NCBI GenBank assembly: GCA_958510875.1 | Contig: OY294070.1 | Span: 48,016,078-48,080,077, forward strand | Direction of reading: 5' to 3' | DNA length: 64,000 nucleotides | Origin: Endomychus coccineus | Taxonomy: Eukaryota > Arthropoda > Insecta > Coleoptera > Endomychidae | Part shown: piece after piece, positions 35,323 through 59,542 of the stretch | Position numbering within the stretch: position 1 is the stretch's first letter | Layout of the letters: each line of letters opens with the position of its first letter | Notes under the pieces: model-generated | Told to the model about the DNA's origin: nothing | The model's input: the letters and a program-made list of their open reading frames with translations, nothing else | Databases searched by the model: none | Program-made: the position numbers and the translations under genes

Positions 35323-35862
35323 ATACAGCAGCTAAAAATTCAAATAAAAATTCGACCCTGAATAAATTGCAGAAGAATGTCATAGAAATAAAACTGCTTC
35401 AAGATAACGTTTTTCCAAATAAAAACGAGAATAAGAAGAAACTTGAAACTGATTACGCTACAGTAATGAATGATATCATAAATTTAGTTCCTCCTCCAAT
35501 AGTGAATGATGACGAAGGCTCCCCTGAAATAATTCAATCCTCTGGAAATTGGACAAAAGTTATAAACAAGCGGAATAAAAACAAAAAACAGACTATCACC
35601 TAAAACAAGTTTTTCTTACTTACATATTAGTCGGTTGAATCCTCAAACTGAAATTGCTGACATATCGGAGTATCTGAAGCCCCATTGCTCCAACATCGCA
35701 GTTAAGAAACTAAATTCTAAGATGCCTGATTTTTACGCATCATTTAAAGTCAGTGTACCAACAGTTCATCATGATATGCTGATGAATCCTAATTTTTGGC
35801 CTGAAGGAGTAACAATAAATCGTTTTTTTCTCAAGCGATACCCCCTCTCGCAGATAAAGTAA
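35323..35862 (+). pseudogene. Non-LTR ORF1, C-terminal part after the insertion
   Basis: Two frames. The first (to 35603) is a charged linker (KNSNKNSTLNKLQ). The second (35635-35862) has SRLNPQTEIADISEYL, YASFKVSVP and NPNFWPEGVTINRFF, the C-terminal domain found in insect ORF1 proteins. One frameshift separates them. It was contiguous with 33077-33500 before the transposon insertion. Confidence 0.7.
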
Positions 35863-35945
35863 CACATATAAATAACGTAAATAACTCTACAGAACATAGT
35901 GTTTTATATCAAAACATTCCATGCACAAGAAAAAATTCATTCTCA

Positions 35946-38480
35946 TTGATTCATTTAAATATTCAGGGCTTAGGTAACAAATATAACATGCTAGAAGCCT
36001 ACTTACATGGTAAAAACAACCCTGATGTGCTGTGTTTGTGTGAACATTTTATTGAAAAGAATTTTAATGATAAATTAACTTTAGAAGTTTGGTACACAGC
36101 TTCGGTTTTTGGACGATCCACATTCAAAAAAGGTGGCGTAGCCATCTTCAGTAAAACAGGTGAGTTTTCCACCCTTAACAATATTAACTCCCATTCAGTG
36201 GAGTTAGATTGTGAAGTTGCCGCTGTTAAATTATGCAAATTTGATTTAATTATAATTTCACTATATCGTTCACCGTCTAGTGATATTAAATGTTTTTTAA
36301 AAGTACTCAACAATATTTTAAACTGTTTATTTTTGTATTCCAAAATCATAATATGTGGAGATTTCAATGTTATGTTCAATGTTTCGGATGAAAATTCTGG
36401 CCAGTTGTGTGACCTGCTCAATTCTTTTGGTTTCCATCAAAAAATGTTCGAACCTACCAGAGGTCCAAACTGTTTAGACAACATTTTTATAAATTTTGTA
36501 CCCGAAAATGAAAATACCAAAGTGTGGGAATGTCATTTCTCAGACCACAAAGCTCAACAATTGAATTTGAACATTCCAGGCGGATGTGAATCAAAGAAAT
36601 ATAATAAATACAGACCATTAACAGAAAAAGGTTACGACAAGTTTCATTCTATTATTGAAGGGTTAAATTGTGACTATGTAAGGGATGTTAACATTGATGC
36701 TTTTGATGATTTTCACCGAAATTTTCTGATTAGTTTTCCTGAAAAGAAAATCAAAGTAGGAACAGTCATCTCCGATATGCACTGGTTTACAAATCACCTC
36801 CGGTATTTGAGAAATAAACTTGATATCTTCAATAATTTATATAAGAAGTTTAAAACAGAAAACTTCAAAATCACAAGAAATAAGCTTCGATTAAACTATA
36901 AATTAGAAATCAACAAAGCAAAAATCAGAGCAAATGACTACAAAGTGAAGCAGTCATCAAATCCCAACAAAACTATGTGGGATTTAATCAAGATCAACAA
37001 AAGATCAAATCAAATAGTTCCACGTAAAATTGTTGATTCTACTCCAATGATTGTTCCAAACGGTGTCGGACAATTCTGTAAAAACATCCCACAGCATTTG
37101 AAGTTTGCATTCACTGAAGTCACATTTATACAAGTTAGAGATGTAATATGTTCCTTAAAAAATAGTTCCCCCAGAGACTTTTATGGATTGAATATTTCAC
37201 CGATAAAAAGAAACATTAATAGTATTGTTTATCCACTTACAACTCTCATTAATAGCTGCCTTAAGGAACGAATTTATCCAAACTGTCTGAAAATTTCCAA
37301 GACAATTCCACTCTTTAAAAAGGGTGATATTTCTAGAGTTGAACATTATAGTCCTATATCCCTTGTTCCCGTTTTTTCAAAAATTATTGAGAAATTGATG
37401 TGTGCACAAATTATTGGTTATTTTGACACAAATAAATTATATACTAATCATCAATATGGTTTTAGGAAGAAACTTAGCACGATTGATGGAATAATTGAGT
37501 TCCTAGGCAGTGCTTTAAAATGTTTTGAAAAAGGGGATTATTTTCTTGCAGTTTTCTTAGATTTATCAAAGGCTTTGTGTGTCTCATTCACTTCTCATGG
37601 AAAAGCTTGAGAGGTACAATTTTGATGAATCAAGTAGGGCTTTTTTACGATCATATCTCACAGACCGCCAGCAGTATGTGTATGTAAATTAAACCTGCTC
37701 CGAAATGAAAATAATTCAGATTGGAGTTGCTCAAGGCTCTATAATTGGGCCTCCACTTTTCTTGATTTTCATTAATTATTTTCCGGATTATCTTGCTGAC
37801 ATCTTATCCATACTTTTTGCTGATGACACTGTGGTTTCTCAAAATTGTGCCGATATGGTGTCTGTTGATGGGGCGTTTGAGCGCATACAGGAAAATACCT
37901 TTGAATGGTTTTCAGGAAACGGGCTAGCTATGAATCGGGAAAAAACGGAGAAAATTGTTTTTAGTATAAGGCAGGTTGACGACGCTAATGCAAAATTTCT
38001 AGGTGTGTATTTGGATTCGCGCCTTACCTGGAATGTTCATATCGACCATCTTGCAAAAAAGTTAGTAAAAACGTATATCTTTTACGTCGATTGTCTGGTT
38101 CTGTTTCATCAAATGTACTTAAAACGCATATTTTGATCTGTGTGAGTCTCAATTCAGATACGGTATCATTGTTTGGGGAAACTGTGGTAAAATTCACAGA
38201 ATTTTCAGTCTACAGCGAAGAGCAATTAGAATAATAGGTAACATTAACTATAGAGCTTGTTGCAGAAGCACATTCTTAAAACTTGACATTTTAACAATAC
38301 CTGGCCTTTTTATTTTTGAATGCTTATCGTATGCTCACAAAAATGCTGAATTTGTCAGTTCAAATAGCATTATACCAGACATAAGGATGATATTCATTTA
38401 CCATTTTTCAGACTCAGCGGCCCGAATTTTCTTGCCTTCAAATTTTTTAACAGATTACCTATATGTATTCTTAGTCTTCC
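35946..38480 (+). pseudogene. Non-LTR ORF2: AP endonuclease, reverse transcriptase, C-terminal region
   Basis: Frame 1 (35946-37610, 554 codons). Endonuclease with HLNIQGL, LCLCEHFI, GGVAIFSK, ICGDFNVMF and HFSDHKAQ, so the catalytic E, D, N, D, H set is present. RT fingers and palm from ISKTIPLFKKGD and YSPISLVPVFSKIIEKL to HQYGFRKKLSTIDGI and AVFLDLSKAL. A frameshift occurs within motif A at about 37575. A second frame (37705-38136) has IGVAQGSIIGPPLFLIF and ILFADDT (FADD catalytic motif near 37815). A third frame (38121-38480) has the C-terminal QRRAIRIIG block. At least two frameshifts and an in-frame stop make it inactive. EN/FADD/C-terminal order fits CR1 or Jockey clades. Confidence 0.85.
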
Positions 38481-38700
38481 ATTTTTAATTTAAAATTGTA
38501 ATTAGATCTTACTTGGTAAAAAATGTATTGTATAAAATAGATGATTTTTTTAATCTAAATTTTAATAATATGTTAAGTGACTGATTTTGGTTTTTTATTA
38601 ATTTGTATTTTAACTATTATTTTTAAACTGACCTGTGCAAATAATGCTTATATTATATTAGCACCAAATAAAGTACTCTTACTCTCTCTTACTCTCTTAA

Positions 38701-39298
38701 CACACTTGCACATCTTATTATGCTTCAAGCTTTATAAATATTGTATTGAGACAACGTTTATGGTACATTGGATATATTAAAATTTTGTTCGATTTGCTTG
38801 CACAGTAATTTGGCGAAATAAAATTGCTGGTAGGACATTGAAACAGCAAAAATATAAATCTGATTTATAACTGCAGCTTAGTTAGCTTTATGTTGCTTTA
38901 TAAAACTGTTCCTAACACATTTTATATACACATAAACAATGTGTCTTTATAATGTATTACATAAACCATTATAAAACAATTAAAAAGTTGTTTTAAAGTA
39001 ATGGTTGTTTCTATATAAGTAGCTCTGTGAATATGATATACAAATGCTTTTATAGCAAATTTACAGCAAAATTGTTATTTAAGCTAAATACTCTCTTGAA
39101 AAACGATAATAAAGGTTTTTTATGAAAGGGTAGTAAATTAGATTTTGTAAGTATTTTAAAAACCATTTACTCAACCACAATAATGACTAAAGTATTTTTT
39201 GGGATATTACATAGCCTATTTCGTGACAAACCTTAAAAGTATCTTATATCGAAAGTTAATACACTCGTTCTTGTTGTTCATAAATTGTATATCACCCT
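38701..39298. other. Intergenic, AT-rich
   Basis: Contains an imperfect hairpin near 38960-39005 (ccattataaaacaa facing ttgttttaaagtaatgg). Nothing else recognised. May be part of the DNA element that carries the pseudogene downstream. Confidence 0.3.
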
Positions 39299-39972
39299 GC
39301 GTGAAATGGTCGAGTTTTGGAAAAAGAAAAGTCGATTCGGCACTCCAACATATTTTGGAGAATTCGGAACAACGGAATTATCCTGCTTCTTTCAGAAATG
39401 AGCCTGTTTTTATAGAAACATCAACAAAAAAAGAAGAACAACTTTATGAACAAATCACTGATGACGTGGAAGTTTTTGAAAATTGACTTAACGAGTTAGA
39501 AATCGATAACTTTGCGGAAATTCAAGAATCATTTGAATAGCCGTTGGTTGAACTACCTAATTACTGTATTAGCCTTCGCTATGAAATTAGACAATGAGCA
39601 ACTTCTAATAATATTAGTCAAATGGCATTAAAAGATCTAATGACGATATTTAATAATCATTTACTAAACAAATCTCTACCATCAGATCCCTGAATGCTAC
39701 TGAATACTCCAAGAAACATTGATCTTATCAATATTGGTAACACCGGACACCAATATTGGCATCAAGTGTTACAAGTTGGTTTTAAAAAATGCTTAGTTGG
39801 TATATCAAATTTGCCATCAACTATTTCTATTTATGTAAACATAGACGGGTTACCTCTTTATAAAAGCTCAAAACAAGAATTCTGGGCTATTCTGTTCTGT
39901 AAGAAGTTTCATATGCGATTCCCCTTGTTAAAGGTATGTTCCAGTACTAAAATAATATGCCAGAATACCTAG
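39299..39972 (+). pseudogene. Transposon-associated protein remnant of unassigned class
   Basis: One frame with three or more in-frame stops: WSSFGKRKVDSALQHIL, then after stops VELPNYCISLRYEIRQ, LPSDP-stop-MLLNTPRNIDLI and IYVNIDGLPLYKSSKQEFWAIL. The last block (INxDGLPLxKSS..FWxIL after an LLxTPR block) recurs in many insect and cnidarian repeat-encoded proteins, as I recall them, but I cannot name the superfamily. The reading frame is preserved between stops, so decay is by substitution more than indel. Confidence 0.5.
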
Positions 39973-41681
39973 AATAATACTCTAAACTCCAATACAGCTT
40001 TAATACAGCAAATATAGAACCATTAGGCTACATAAAGGTTATATAGAAGAAGTATATAGCTCCTGATTGTTGACGTTTCTGCCTGCACCTGATTGTTTAT
40101 TTTACTTTAATATGTAAATGATTTATAAAAGGGCATAATTGAAAAAGAGTGTTTATAAAGTAATCGATACTTATATAATGAAAAAGATATATACTGGTTT
40201 TTTAAAAGTGAGTTTTAAAGTAGCTATATTGTGGTATGTTCAAGATGCAAATGATTTCTATTATTTTATGATAAAAGTTGATATTTAAAAAGTGATTACC
40301 ACTTCATTTTGTTACAAACTAAGGCGATTTAACAGAAACAAAGTTCGAAAAATAAATCCTTTAACATTTATGAATTACCTTAATTTAAAGAGTTTTCCAG
40401 GCGCATTCCTTTTATCGAGGTATCAGTGTATATTTCATCAGTAAACGAAATTTTTGGTCTGCCTCAGACTAATTAAACGAATAACTTTCGCCATTTAAGC
40501 TATATTCTACATAATCTCAAACCATATGTCACTAATATTCAAGTGAATATGTAATCTCATAAAGAATCAAAGGGAGCAACAGTAATAAAGTACTAATAAT
40601 GTTAAATGTTTTTTTTCTAAATTCTATCAAGGATACCGTCACCCTATAAAATTATAATGAAAGCCATAACACAGATTTTTAAGATTTTACAAAACTATAT
40701 TTTTATTGCTCACATAGTTACAATATAACCATTTAAGAGCAGTTGCTCTAGTGGAGTTGATGGAGAGACCCCTTTACAGATACTTTATAATGGAAATTGC
40801 TAGACCATTATAAAGTAATTAACAATGCTGGGAAAAAGCTTGTTTTGTAGAGCTATACAGCAGCTTTGTAGTAGTTCCATAATATGTTTTATAAAAGCTG
40901 GTAAGAAGAAACGAAAGAGTTGCAATAACGTTGATTAAAAGATTATAAAATATTATGAGGTTGTATAAACTGTGCCTATTTCCAGTATATAAGTAATTTA
41001 TTGATGTTGCGTAGCTGTTGTTAACACTTAATTATGAAGTTATGAGATTTATAAAAAGATGCGGTAGATGTCTTAAACTGCATTATATGTTACTTGTGTT
41101 ACTTGGGACGGAAGATTAATTTTATCTGTTTGAAAATGCATACCATATTATCACTACATATAAAATTATTTACCTAACCCAACAATACTGATAATTCACA
41201 ATCACCTAAATACCCACCGTTCAAAAATAAAATAGGACACTTATCGTCTTTGATGTTTGATGGGCCCCCGCGTATTCTCGTCCACGTTCTTGTTCTCCTG
41301 TTCCTGTGCATATGGTATATGCACAGACATGTGTTATTCGGCCATTCACAAACGTCTAGCCGGTATAGGCAACTGCGATCCTCGGAATCGAAAGTGTTAA
41401 TTGAGTCTTCAATCAACGTCGAAAGTAAGGCGAACATTTCACAGCATCACAGCACTGATCATTGTATCGATATTAGAAACACACACTTTTAATTAGTTTT
41501 CATTCCATAATTCATCTTCTATTTGTCACGTTATATTCATTTTTACTTCACTCACTATATAAATGTGACGTTTGTGATGCACCATCTTTATCTAGAACGC
41601 ATTAAAATTTAGAGACTGATATGTTATTCAGTTCTGTTTCGACACCGATCGAAAGCAAGCAACCTAGAAGATTTTTGTAAA
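39973..41681. other. Intergenic, no gene established
   Basis: AT-rich with a perfect 13-bp-stem hairpin at about 40780-40818 (tactttataatgg / ccattataaagta). A short minus-strand frame at 41437-41174 (RRTRTWTRIRGGP) is not recognised. Confidence 0.35.
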
Positions 41682-42305
41682 CATGGAAAAAAGGGAATTT
41701 CATCGCGTCTTGATTAAACATTATTTCTTCGTGGAAAAACATTAGGCAAACCAAAGCATCGCTTGTTGAACATTATGGGAACTCCTCAACATCGATTGGA
41801 ACGATTCACAAGTGGTTTACCGATATTCGTTGTGGTAGTATGACCACAAAGGATGCCGAACGTTCTGGTCATCCAATTGAGTTATCAACTCCAGAAATCG
41901 TCGATATAATATGTATTGAACTATCGGCGAGTTAATGTGTACGAGATTGCTGAGGCTATGGGCATCTTAACCGAACGGGTACGGAACATTTTGCATACAT
42001 TTTTAAATATGATAAAGCTATCTGCCAGATGGGCGTCGCATTTGATCTCTGTTAACAACAAGTGCGACCGTGTGACAACTTCAAAGGAGTGTTTGGCGAT
42101 GTTCAAACGCGTTAAGAAGGATTTTTTGCGTTGTTTCGTAGCGGTGGACGAAACATGGAATCATCACAACACACCAGAGACCAAACAACAGTCGAAACAG
42201 AGGACTTGTCCTGGCGTATCAAAGGCCAAAAAAGCCAAAGTGGGTTTATCGACCAACAAAGTCATGGTGACAGTTTTTTGGGATACACACGGTATAAAAA
42301 TATAA
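41682..42305 (+). pseudogene. Mariner transposase, N-terminal half
   Basis: Starts MEKREFHRVLIKHYFF, breaks at a TAG, continues in other frames with ASLVEHYGNSSTSIG, KDAERSGHPIELSTPEIVD, then 41916-42305 VYEIAEAMGILTERVRNIL, TTSKECLAMFKR, FVAVDETW (first catalytic Asp) and VMVTVFWDTHGIKI. These are the paired HTH domains and the start of the DD34D core of mariner transposases. At least two frameshifts. The transposase stops exactly at the WDTHGI block; the missing C-terminal half lies inverted at 43215-42712. Confidence 0.88.
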
Positions 42306-42711
42306 TTAGGTATTTCAATTTGTTCAATATTTTTGTTGTTCCGTTGAAAACATACCATTTAAAATCTGGATTTAAAAAAAAACATGTGATAAATACAACA
42401 AAAAATTTAGCATTTCATCGAATATCAAAACGTGTCATCCAAATGAACTAGTTTTAAACTTTTACTTGTATTAATTGTGGTAAATTTCAGTCATAAAAAT
42501 ATACTAACGTTATCATTTAAAGACACACTTTTCAGTGTTATCGTTGAAGGCGTAAATCCTGATATTGATAAAAACTATATTTTTGAAGCAAAAATAAATC
42601 CGCGAAACAGAATAGCACAATTTATTAGTGATGTTTGATGTATTTCAAATTCAATTGATTAAGAGTGTTGCTCTTGTTACAAGTTGCTCTTGGAAGAATT
42701 GTAGAATTTTA

Positions 42712-43215
42712 TACGAGGGCAAGGTGAAGCGTCCCTGCAAAATGAAACAAGAAATAATTCATTTGGTCAAAACTTATTTTATTTCTCAACATAATCTCCT
42801 TGTAGCCCGATACACTCCGTCCAACATTTTTCTAATTTTCCGATCCCTTTCAAATAATACGATTTCGGCAATCCTTCAAAATAGGCGTTTGTTTCAGCGA
42901 TGGCCTCATCGTTGATCTCTTTCCGTCGAGCCATTTCTTCATGATTGAAAATATATAAAAATCGCAGGGAGCCAAAATCTGGAGAATATGGTGGATGACA
43001 AACCAATTCGTAGCGCAATTCATGCAATTCTGCCATTGCGACTGCGGGCCTGTGCGCCGGTGCGGCGTCCTAGTGGAAAAGTACTTTTTTCTTTGCCAAA
43101 TGCGGCCGGCTTTCGCTTCAAGTCGGCGTCGAATCGATCCAACAGCTTTGCATAATATATGCCGGTGATAGTTTTGCCGTTTTCAAGGTAATCGATATGG
43201 ATGATATATGTATCT
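42712..43215 (-). pseudogene. Mariner transposase C-terminal half plus terminal repeat, inverted relative to the N-terminal half
   Basis: Minus strand from 43215: HIDYLENGKTITG, YYAKLLDRFDADL, a broken frame over the second Asp region, then CHPPYSPDFGS (third Asp), IAETNAYFEGLPKSYY and LEKCWTECIGL..GDYVEK-stop (42779), followed by the end repeat to tacgagggc at 42712. Frameshifts make it inactive. Same family as the deletion derivative at 29568-29840. Confidence 0.88.
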
Positions 43216-43562
43216 TACAATTCCTGAAAATAATAACTTGGTAAAAATAAAAAAGGCTTAGGATCAACCACTCTGATTCTCATAGTTCGCCCAATTCCCT
43301 ATGTTAATATTACAGAATACATAAAAAGGGTATTTAATATTAATGTATATAATTTATATTTGATTAATATGCATAATATTTCTCGTAGTGAAACGATAGG
43401 AGCTGGTACAATTAGTAAAATTAAATAACTGACGCAGAGTCTGAATGTAGTAGATTATACCATTATACGAGAAAACTCGCATAATATATGGACAATATCT
43501 TCAGCAGTTGGGCGCCACCGTTGATTCTACCTACAATTCATTTCGCCCATTTATATAAAGTG
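43216..43562. other. Intergenic, nothing recognised
   Basis: AT-rich spacer between the mariner fragment and Jockey-like debris. Confidence 0.3.
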
Positions 43563-43780
43563 TACGAAAGGCCTTTGACAAAATCGATCATATCATTTTA
43601 CTTTCTACACTTGATGTTATTGGCCTTGGTCAAGAGCTACTAACTTTGTTCAATCTCACCTTGTTAACCGAAAGTAGTACATTACAAAGGATACAAGTGA
43701 AATACAATAATGTCTACGTCTGGCGTACCTCAAGGAAACAATTTGGGACCTTCGTTGTTCTTAATCTTAATTAGTTGAAA
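43563..43780 (+). pseudogene. Jockey-like RT fragment
   Basis: Reads RKAFDKIDHIILLSTLDVIGL (RT motif A region) and in another frame SGVPQGNNLGPSLFLILI (motif B region). A short, decayed piece separate from the following element. Confidence 0.65.
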
Positions 43781-43829
43781 ACTCTCCCGTCTTTGAAATA
43801 GTTGGAGCCAAGGTTCATCTGTTCTATTT

Positions 43830-46468
43830 ATTATCGTAGTGTATATTCCACCAACTGCATCATTAGAGGACTACTATCAATTATTGGAAAATTTGGAACT
43901 GTATCAGGACTTGTATGGTAAAAATGTGTTAATTTTAGGTGACTTTGATATTCCTAATTTTAAGGATATCAGTGATGGTATATTAAATAGTAATACTTGG
44001 AGCAAATTAGTGAATGACTTCATGGACTTTTTTGATCTGCACCAACATAATGTTATAACAAATAATAATAACAAAATTTTAGATTTGGTGATGTCAAATC
44101 TAACTTGCAACACAACCCATGATACTGCCCCAATGGTAAAAGAAGATGCACACCATCCTTCCTTATCGTGTGAAGTCATTATTTCTGAAGATCGTGCTGT
44201 GCATTTTCCGAACAATCCAGGCTTCAAGAATTTCAATTTCAAAAATTTACCTGTTCTTTATAACGACATATTGGAGGTTGACTGGGGGTTCTTAGATCAA
44301 TATGATAATGTAGATAGTAGAGTTGATAAGCTATATGATACTTTGTATTCAATTTTTGAAATATCAGTTCCTTTCTATAAGACTCAAAATACTAGTAAAT
44401 ACCCTGTTTGGTATACGAATAGTATTATTAGAGATCTTAAAGAAAAGAAGCGGCTCCATAAAAAGTACCACTCTACAAATTACCAACTTTATCTTAATGA
44501 GTTCAGGGAATTACGCAAACTATTGAAATTAAAAGTAAATAAAGCATATATTGCATATATAAAATCCACAGAAGAAAATATTAAGTCTGATCCAAAAAAT
44601 TTCTGGTCATTCATCCATAACAAAAGCCACTCATCTAGTATTCCAAGTGAGATGTTTTTGAATAATGCTAAACATAATAATTCTCAAACTATAGTAAATG
44701 CATTTGCAGAGTTATTTGGTAGTGTTTATGATACTTCGGATCACAATCTTAAATTAAATTTTGAATATTTGGATACTAATACATGTAGATCATCTTCACC
44801 AATAAGTTTTCCTAGTTTTACAGAAGAAGATGTTATTTTGATAGCTAACAAGTTAAAGCCAAAACAATCATCTGGAGATGAAGGTATTCCATGCTACATA
44901 ATTAAAGATTGCATCCGACTTCTTGCACTGCCATTGAGTAAAATTTTCAACTTATGCTTTGATAAAGGACAATTTCCCTCACGATGGAAGGTCTCCAAAA
45001 TAACTCCAATCTTTAAAAGTGGGGTTAAAAATGATATTAGCAATTATCGACCAGTGTCATTGTTATGTGCTTTTTCTAAGTTATTCGAAATGCTTATTTA
45101 TGACAGTTTGTTTTTCCAAGTATCTAAGTTAATTTCAGATCATCAACATGGCTTTATGAGAGGTCGGTCAACAGTTACTAACTTAGGATGTTTTTCTGAG
45201 CATGTATCAAACATTCTGAACGAAAGGGGACAAGTTGATGTGGTGTTTACCGACTTCTCTAAAGCATTTGATAAAATCAACCACAGATTGTTACTTGAAA
45301 AACTGCATATAATATCGGTTTCGATAATAGGGCCATTAAACTAATATACTCGTACTTGGTAGAGCGTCAGCAATATGTACTTTATAATGGCTTTAAATCT
45401 ACTGAGTTTCTAGTCACATCTGGTGTGCCGCAAGGTTTAACCTTGGTCCACTATTTTTTATAATATTCATAAATGACCTCGTCAGTATTATAGACATTGA
45501 AAAAGAAGTTTTTGCAGATGATTTAAAAATTGTTCGTTCTATAAATTCCAAAACAGATTGCGACTTACTACAAGTGAATCTAACAAGAATAAACAACTGG
45601 TGTGTATTAAATAAACTACCATTAAATATCTCCAAATGTAAGATTATGTCGATTACTCGAAAGTCGACATCTATTGTTTGCAATTATAATATAAAAAACA
45701 TAGCACTAAAGAGAGTGTACTCAATGAAAGACTTAGGAGTAACAGTGGATTCAAAATGGTCATTTTCTAACCATGAAGATGTTGTCTCCCAATCAATGTG
45801 AATTCAAGGGTTTATCATACGGAATTGCAAAAACATAAAAGATTTAGACGCATTAAAACATCTTCATGTTGCACTGGTGCGCTCTAAGTTAGAATATGCA
45901 TGTGTCATTTGGGACCCATACCACGTGAAATACGTAATTGTCTTGGAACGTGTTCAGCGCGTATTTTTGAAGTATCTGGCATTTAAGGCGGATGGTGTGT
46001 ATCCAATTAGGGGAATTGACAATTCAGTTTTGCAGATCAGATTTGAGGTACCTAGTCTTAAAGTAAGGCGAATGATGTTATGCTGCCTCTTTTTACATAA
46101 TATTTAACAACAATGTTCAGTGTTCCTACTTTACAGCAAAACTAAATTTCTTGGTTCCAAGAATTTCAAATAGGAGAAGTGATTACTTTTATTTAGTTCG
46201 AGCAAATTCAAATATTTTATATAACTCTTTAATCAATAGAATCTGTAGATATTTTAATTCAGTGCAATCAAACTTAGATTTCTTTTTCTCTATATACAAA
46301 TTTAAAAAAGTATTAATTAGTTCTCTTTAACTATAGTTATGACTTAAATTATTAATTAGTATTACTTGAATTGTAACATGATTATATCTGTGTATACTGC
46401 CCTTCAATCGGATAATTTCCTGTTGGGTTTGTGATTAAATAAATAAATAAAAATAAATAAATAAAATT
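43830..46468 (+). mobile_element. 5'-truncated Jockey-like non-LTR retrotransposon
   Basis: Lacks ORF1 and the first part of the endonuclease. Carries the EN remainder, RT and C-terminal region, and ends with a cctgttgggtttgtgattaa 3' end followed by an (AAAT)-type tail at 46436-46468. Confidence 0.85.
43839..46107 (+). pseudogene. Jockey-like EN-RT polyprotein, broken
   Basis: Frame 1 (43839-45344): endonuclease part YIPPTASLEDYY, LILGDFDIPNF (GDFN has become GDFD, losing the catalytic Asn), HHPSL; RT part KLKPKQSSGDEGIPCYII, VSKITPIFKSG, NYRPVSLLCAFSKLFE, HQHGFMRGRST and VVFTDFSKAFDKINH (motif A). A frameshift at about 45330 and another in SGVPQG at 45425 follow. FADDLKI (motif C) is at 45511. 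The C-terminal part continues KDLGVTVDSKW, one stop at 45799, then VRSKLEYACVIWDPY and VQRVFLKYLAFKADGVYP. Inactive. Confidence 0.87.
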
Positions 46469-46904
46469 AATGATTTGAGTATTCAAATAAATTCTATTAA
46501 GGTGAAAATACTGAATTGTATCCAAAATGTGGATGATTGCATAATATTTCAGGAAGACATAGATAAAGTGCATGCTTGGTGTGAAACAAATAATCTACAT
46601 TCTGAATACATGTAAAGTTATGTCATGTACTAGAAAACATTCACATCTTGAACATCCATACCATATCCGAGGCTGTTTACTGATACGTTGCCAAGAGAGT
46701 AAAGATTTAGGTGTATTTTGTGACTCCAAAATGACTTTTGCTAATCACATAAATAAAAAAGCTTCTGAAGCCAATAAAATGTTTTATCATACGAAACTTT
46801 CAAATTTTACAAACGTTAATGCCCTGAAAATATTGTATTTCTCATATGTCAGATTCAAGGTAGAATACTGGCCAATTATTTGGAGCCCCTACTATTTTTG
46901 TCTA

Positions 46905-46915
<11 letters not shown>
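46469..46915 (+). pseudogene. Jockey-like RT 3' fragment next to the microsatellite
   Basis: Reads KVMSCTRKHSHLEHPYHI, ESKDLGVFCDSKMTFANHI and LKILYFSYVRFKVEYWPIIW in one frame (46572-46913), equivalent to the region after the RT palm in the preceding element but from a different family member. Its upstream part includes VDDCIIFQEDIDKV. It ends at the AC repeat. Confidence 0.7.
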
Positions 46916-53334
<6,419 letters not shown>

Positions 53335-53534
53335 NNNNNNNNNNNNNNNNNNNNNNNNNNNNNNNNNNNNNNNNNNNNNNNNNNNNNNNNNNNNNNNNNN
53401 NNNNNNNNNNNNNNNNNNNNNNNNNNNNNNNNNNNNNNNNNNNNNNNNNNNNNNNNNNNNNNNNNNNNNNNNNNNNNNNNNNNNNNNNNNNNNNNNNNNN
53501 NNNNNNNNNNNNNNNNNNNNNNNNNNNNNNNNNN
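53335..53534. other. Assembly gap, 200 N
   Basis: Round length indicates a gap of unknown size. Left side ends in the hexamer array; right side resumes as AC dinucleotides. Confidence 0.99.
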
Positions 53535-59402
<5,868 letters not shown>

Positions 59403-59412
59403 CACATACACG

Positions 59413-59457
59413 TAACATCGAGAAGGTTGGGCAGGAAAGTGTGTTACATGGTGTAAT
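59413..59457. repeat. Remnant of the large fold-back element's end
   Basis: acatcgagaaggttgggcag and ggaaagtgtgttacatggtg match 2692-2735 (the right end of the fold-back element) with a few differences. The microsatellite lies on the side corresponding to the element's interior. Confidence 0.75.
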
Positions 59458-59542
59458 AGGATGACCGTGTTCTCTGGCAACTGTCATTGTTGACTTGTAA
59501 ACACAAGGAATACCGGCGTTTTTAGAAAAAAATTACGAAACC

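Larger units (their letters stand above)
33067..38700 (+). mobile_element. Non-LTR retrotransposon, CR1/Jockey-like, with nested insertion
   Basis: ORF1 begins at 33077. It is interrupted by a DNA-transposon nest (33498-35322) and resumes at 35323. ORF2 (EN-RT and C-terminal region) runs from 35946 to about 38480. The 3' end at 38665-38700 is aataaag followed by an actctctt-type short tandem repeat, as in CR1/L2-like 3' ends. No long poly(A). Confidence 0.8.

Noticed and set aside
35002..35335. Plus- and minus-strand frames over the Harbinger-like N-terminus
   Set aside because: The plus-strand frames are shadows; only the minus-strand reading shows conserved transposase motifs.
36000..36421. 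140-codon antisense frame in ORF2
   Set aside because: Shadow of the AP endonuclease coding strand.
41174..41437. 87-codon minus-strand frame with RRTRTWTRIRGGP
   Set aside because: A faint resemblance to Harbinger N-termini is too weak, and no neighbouring coding sequence continues it.
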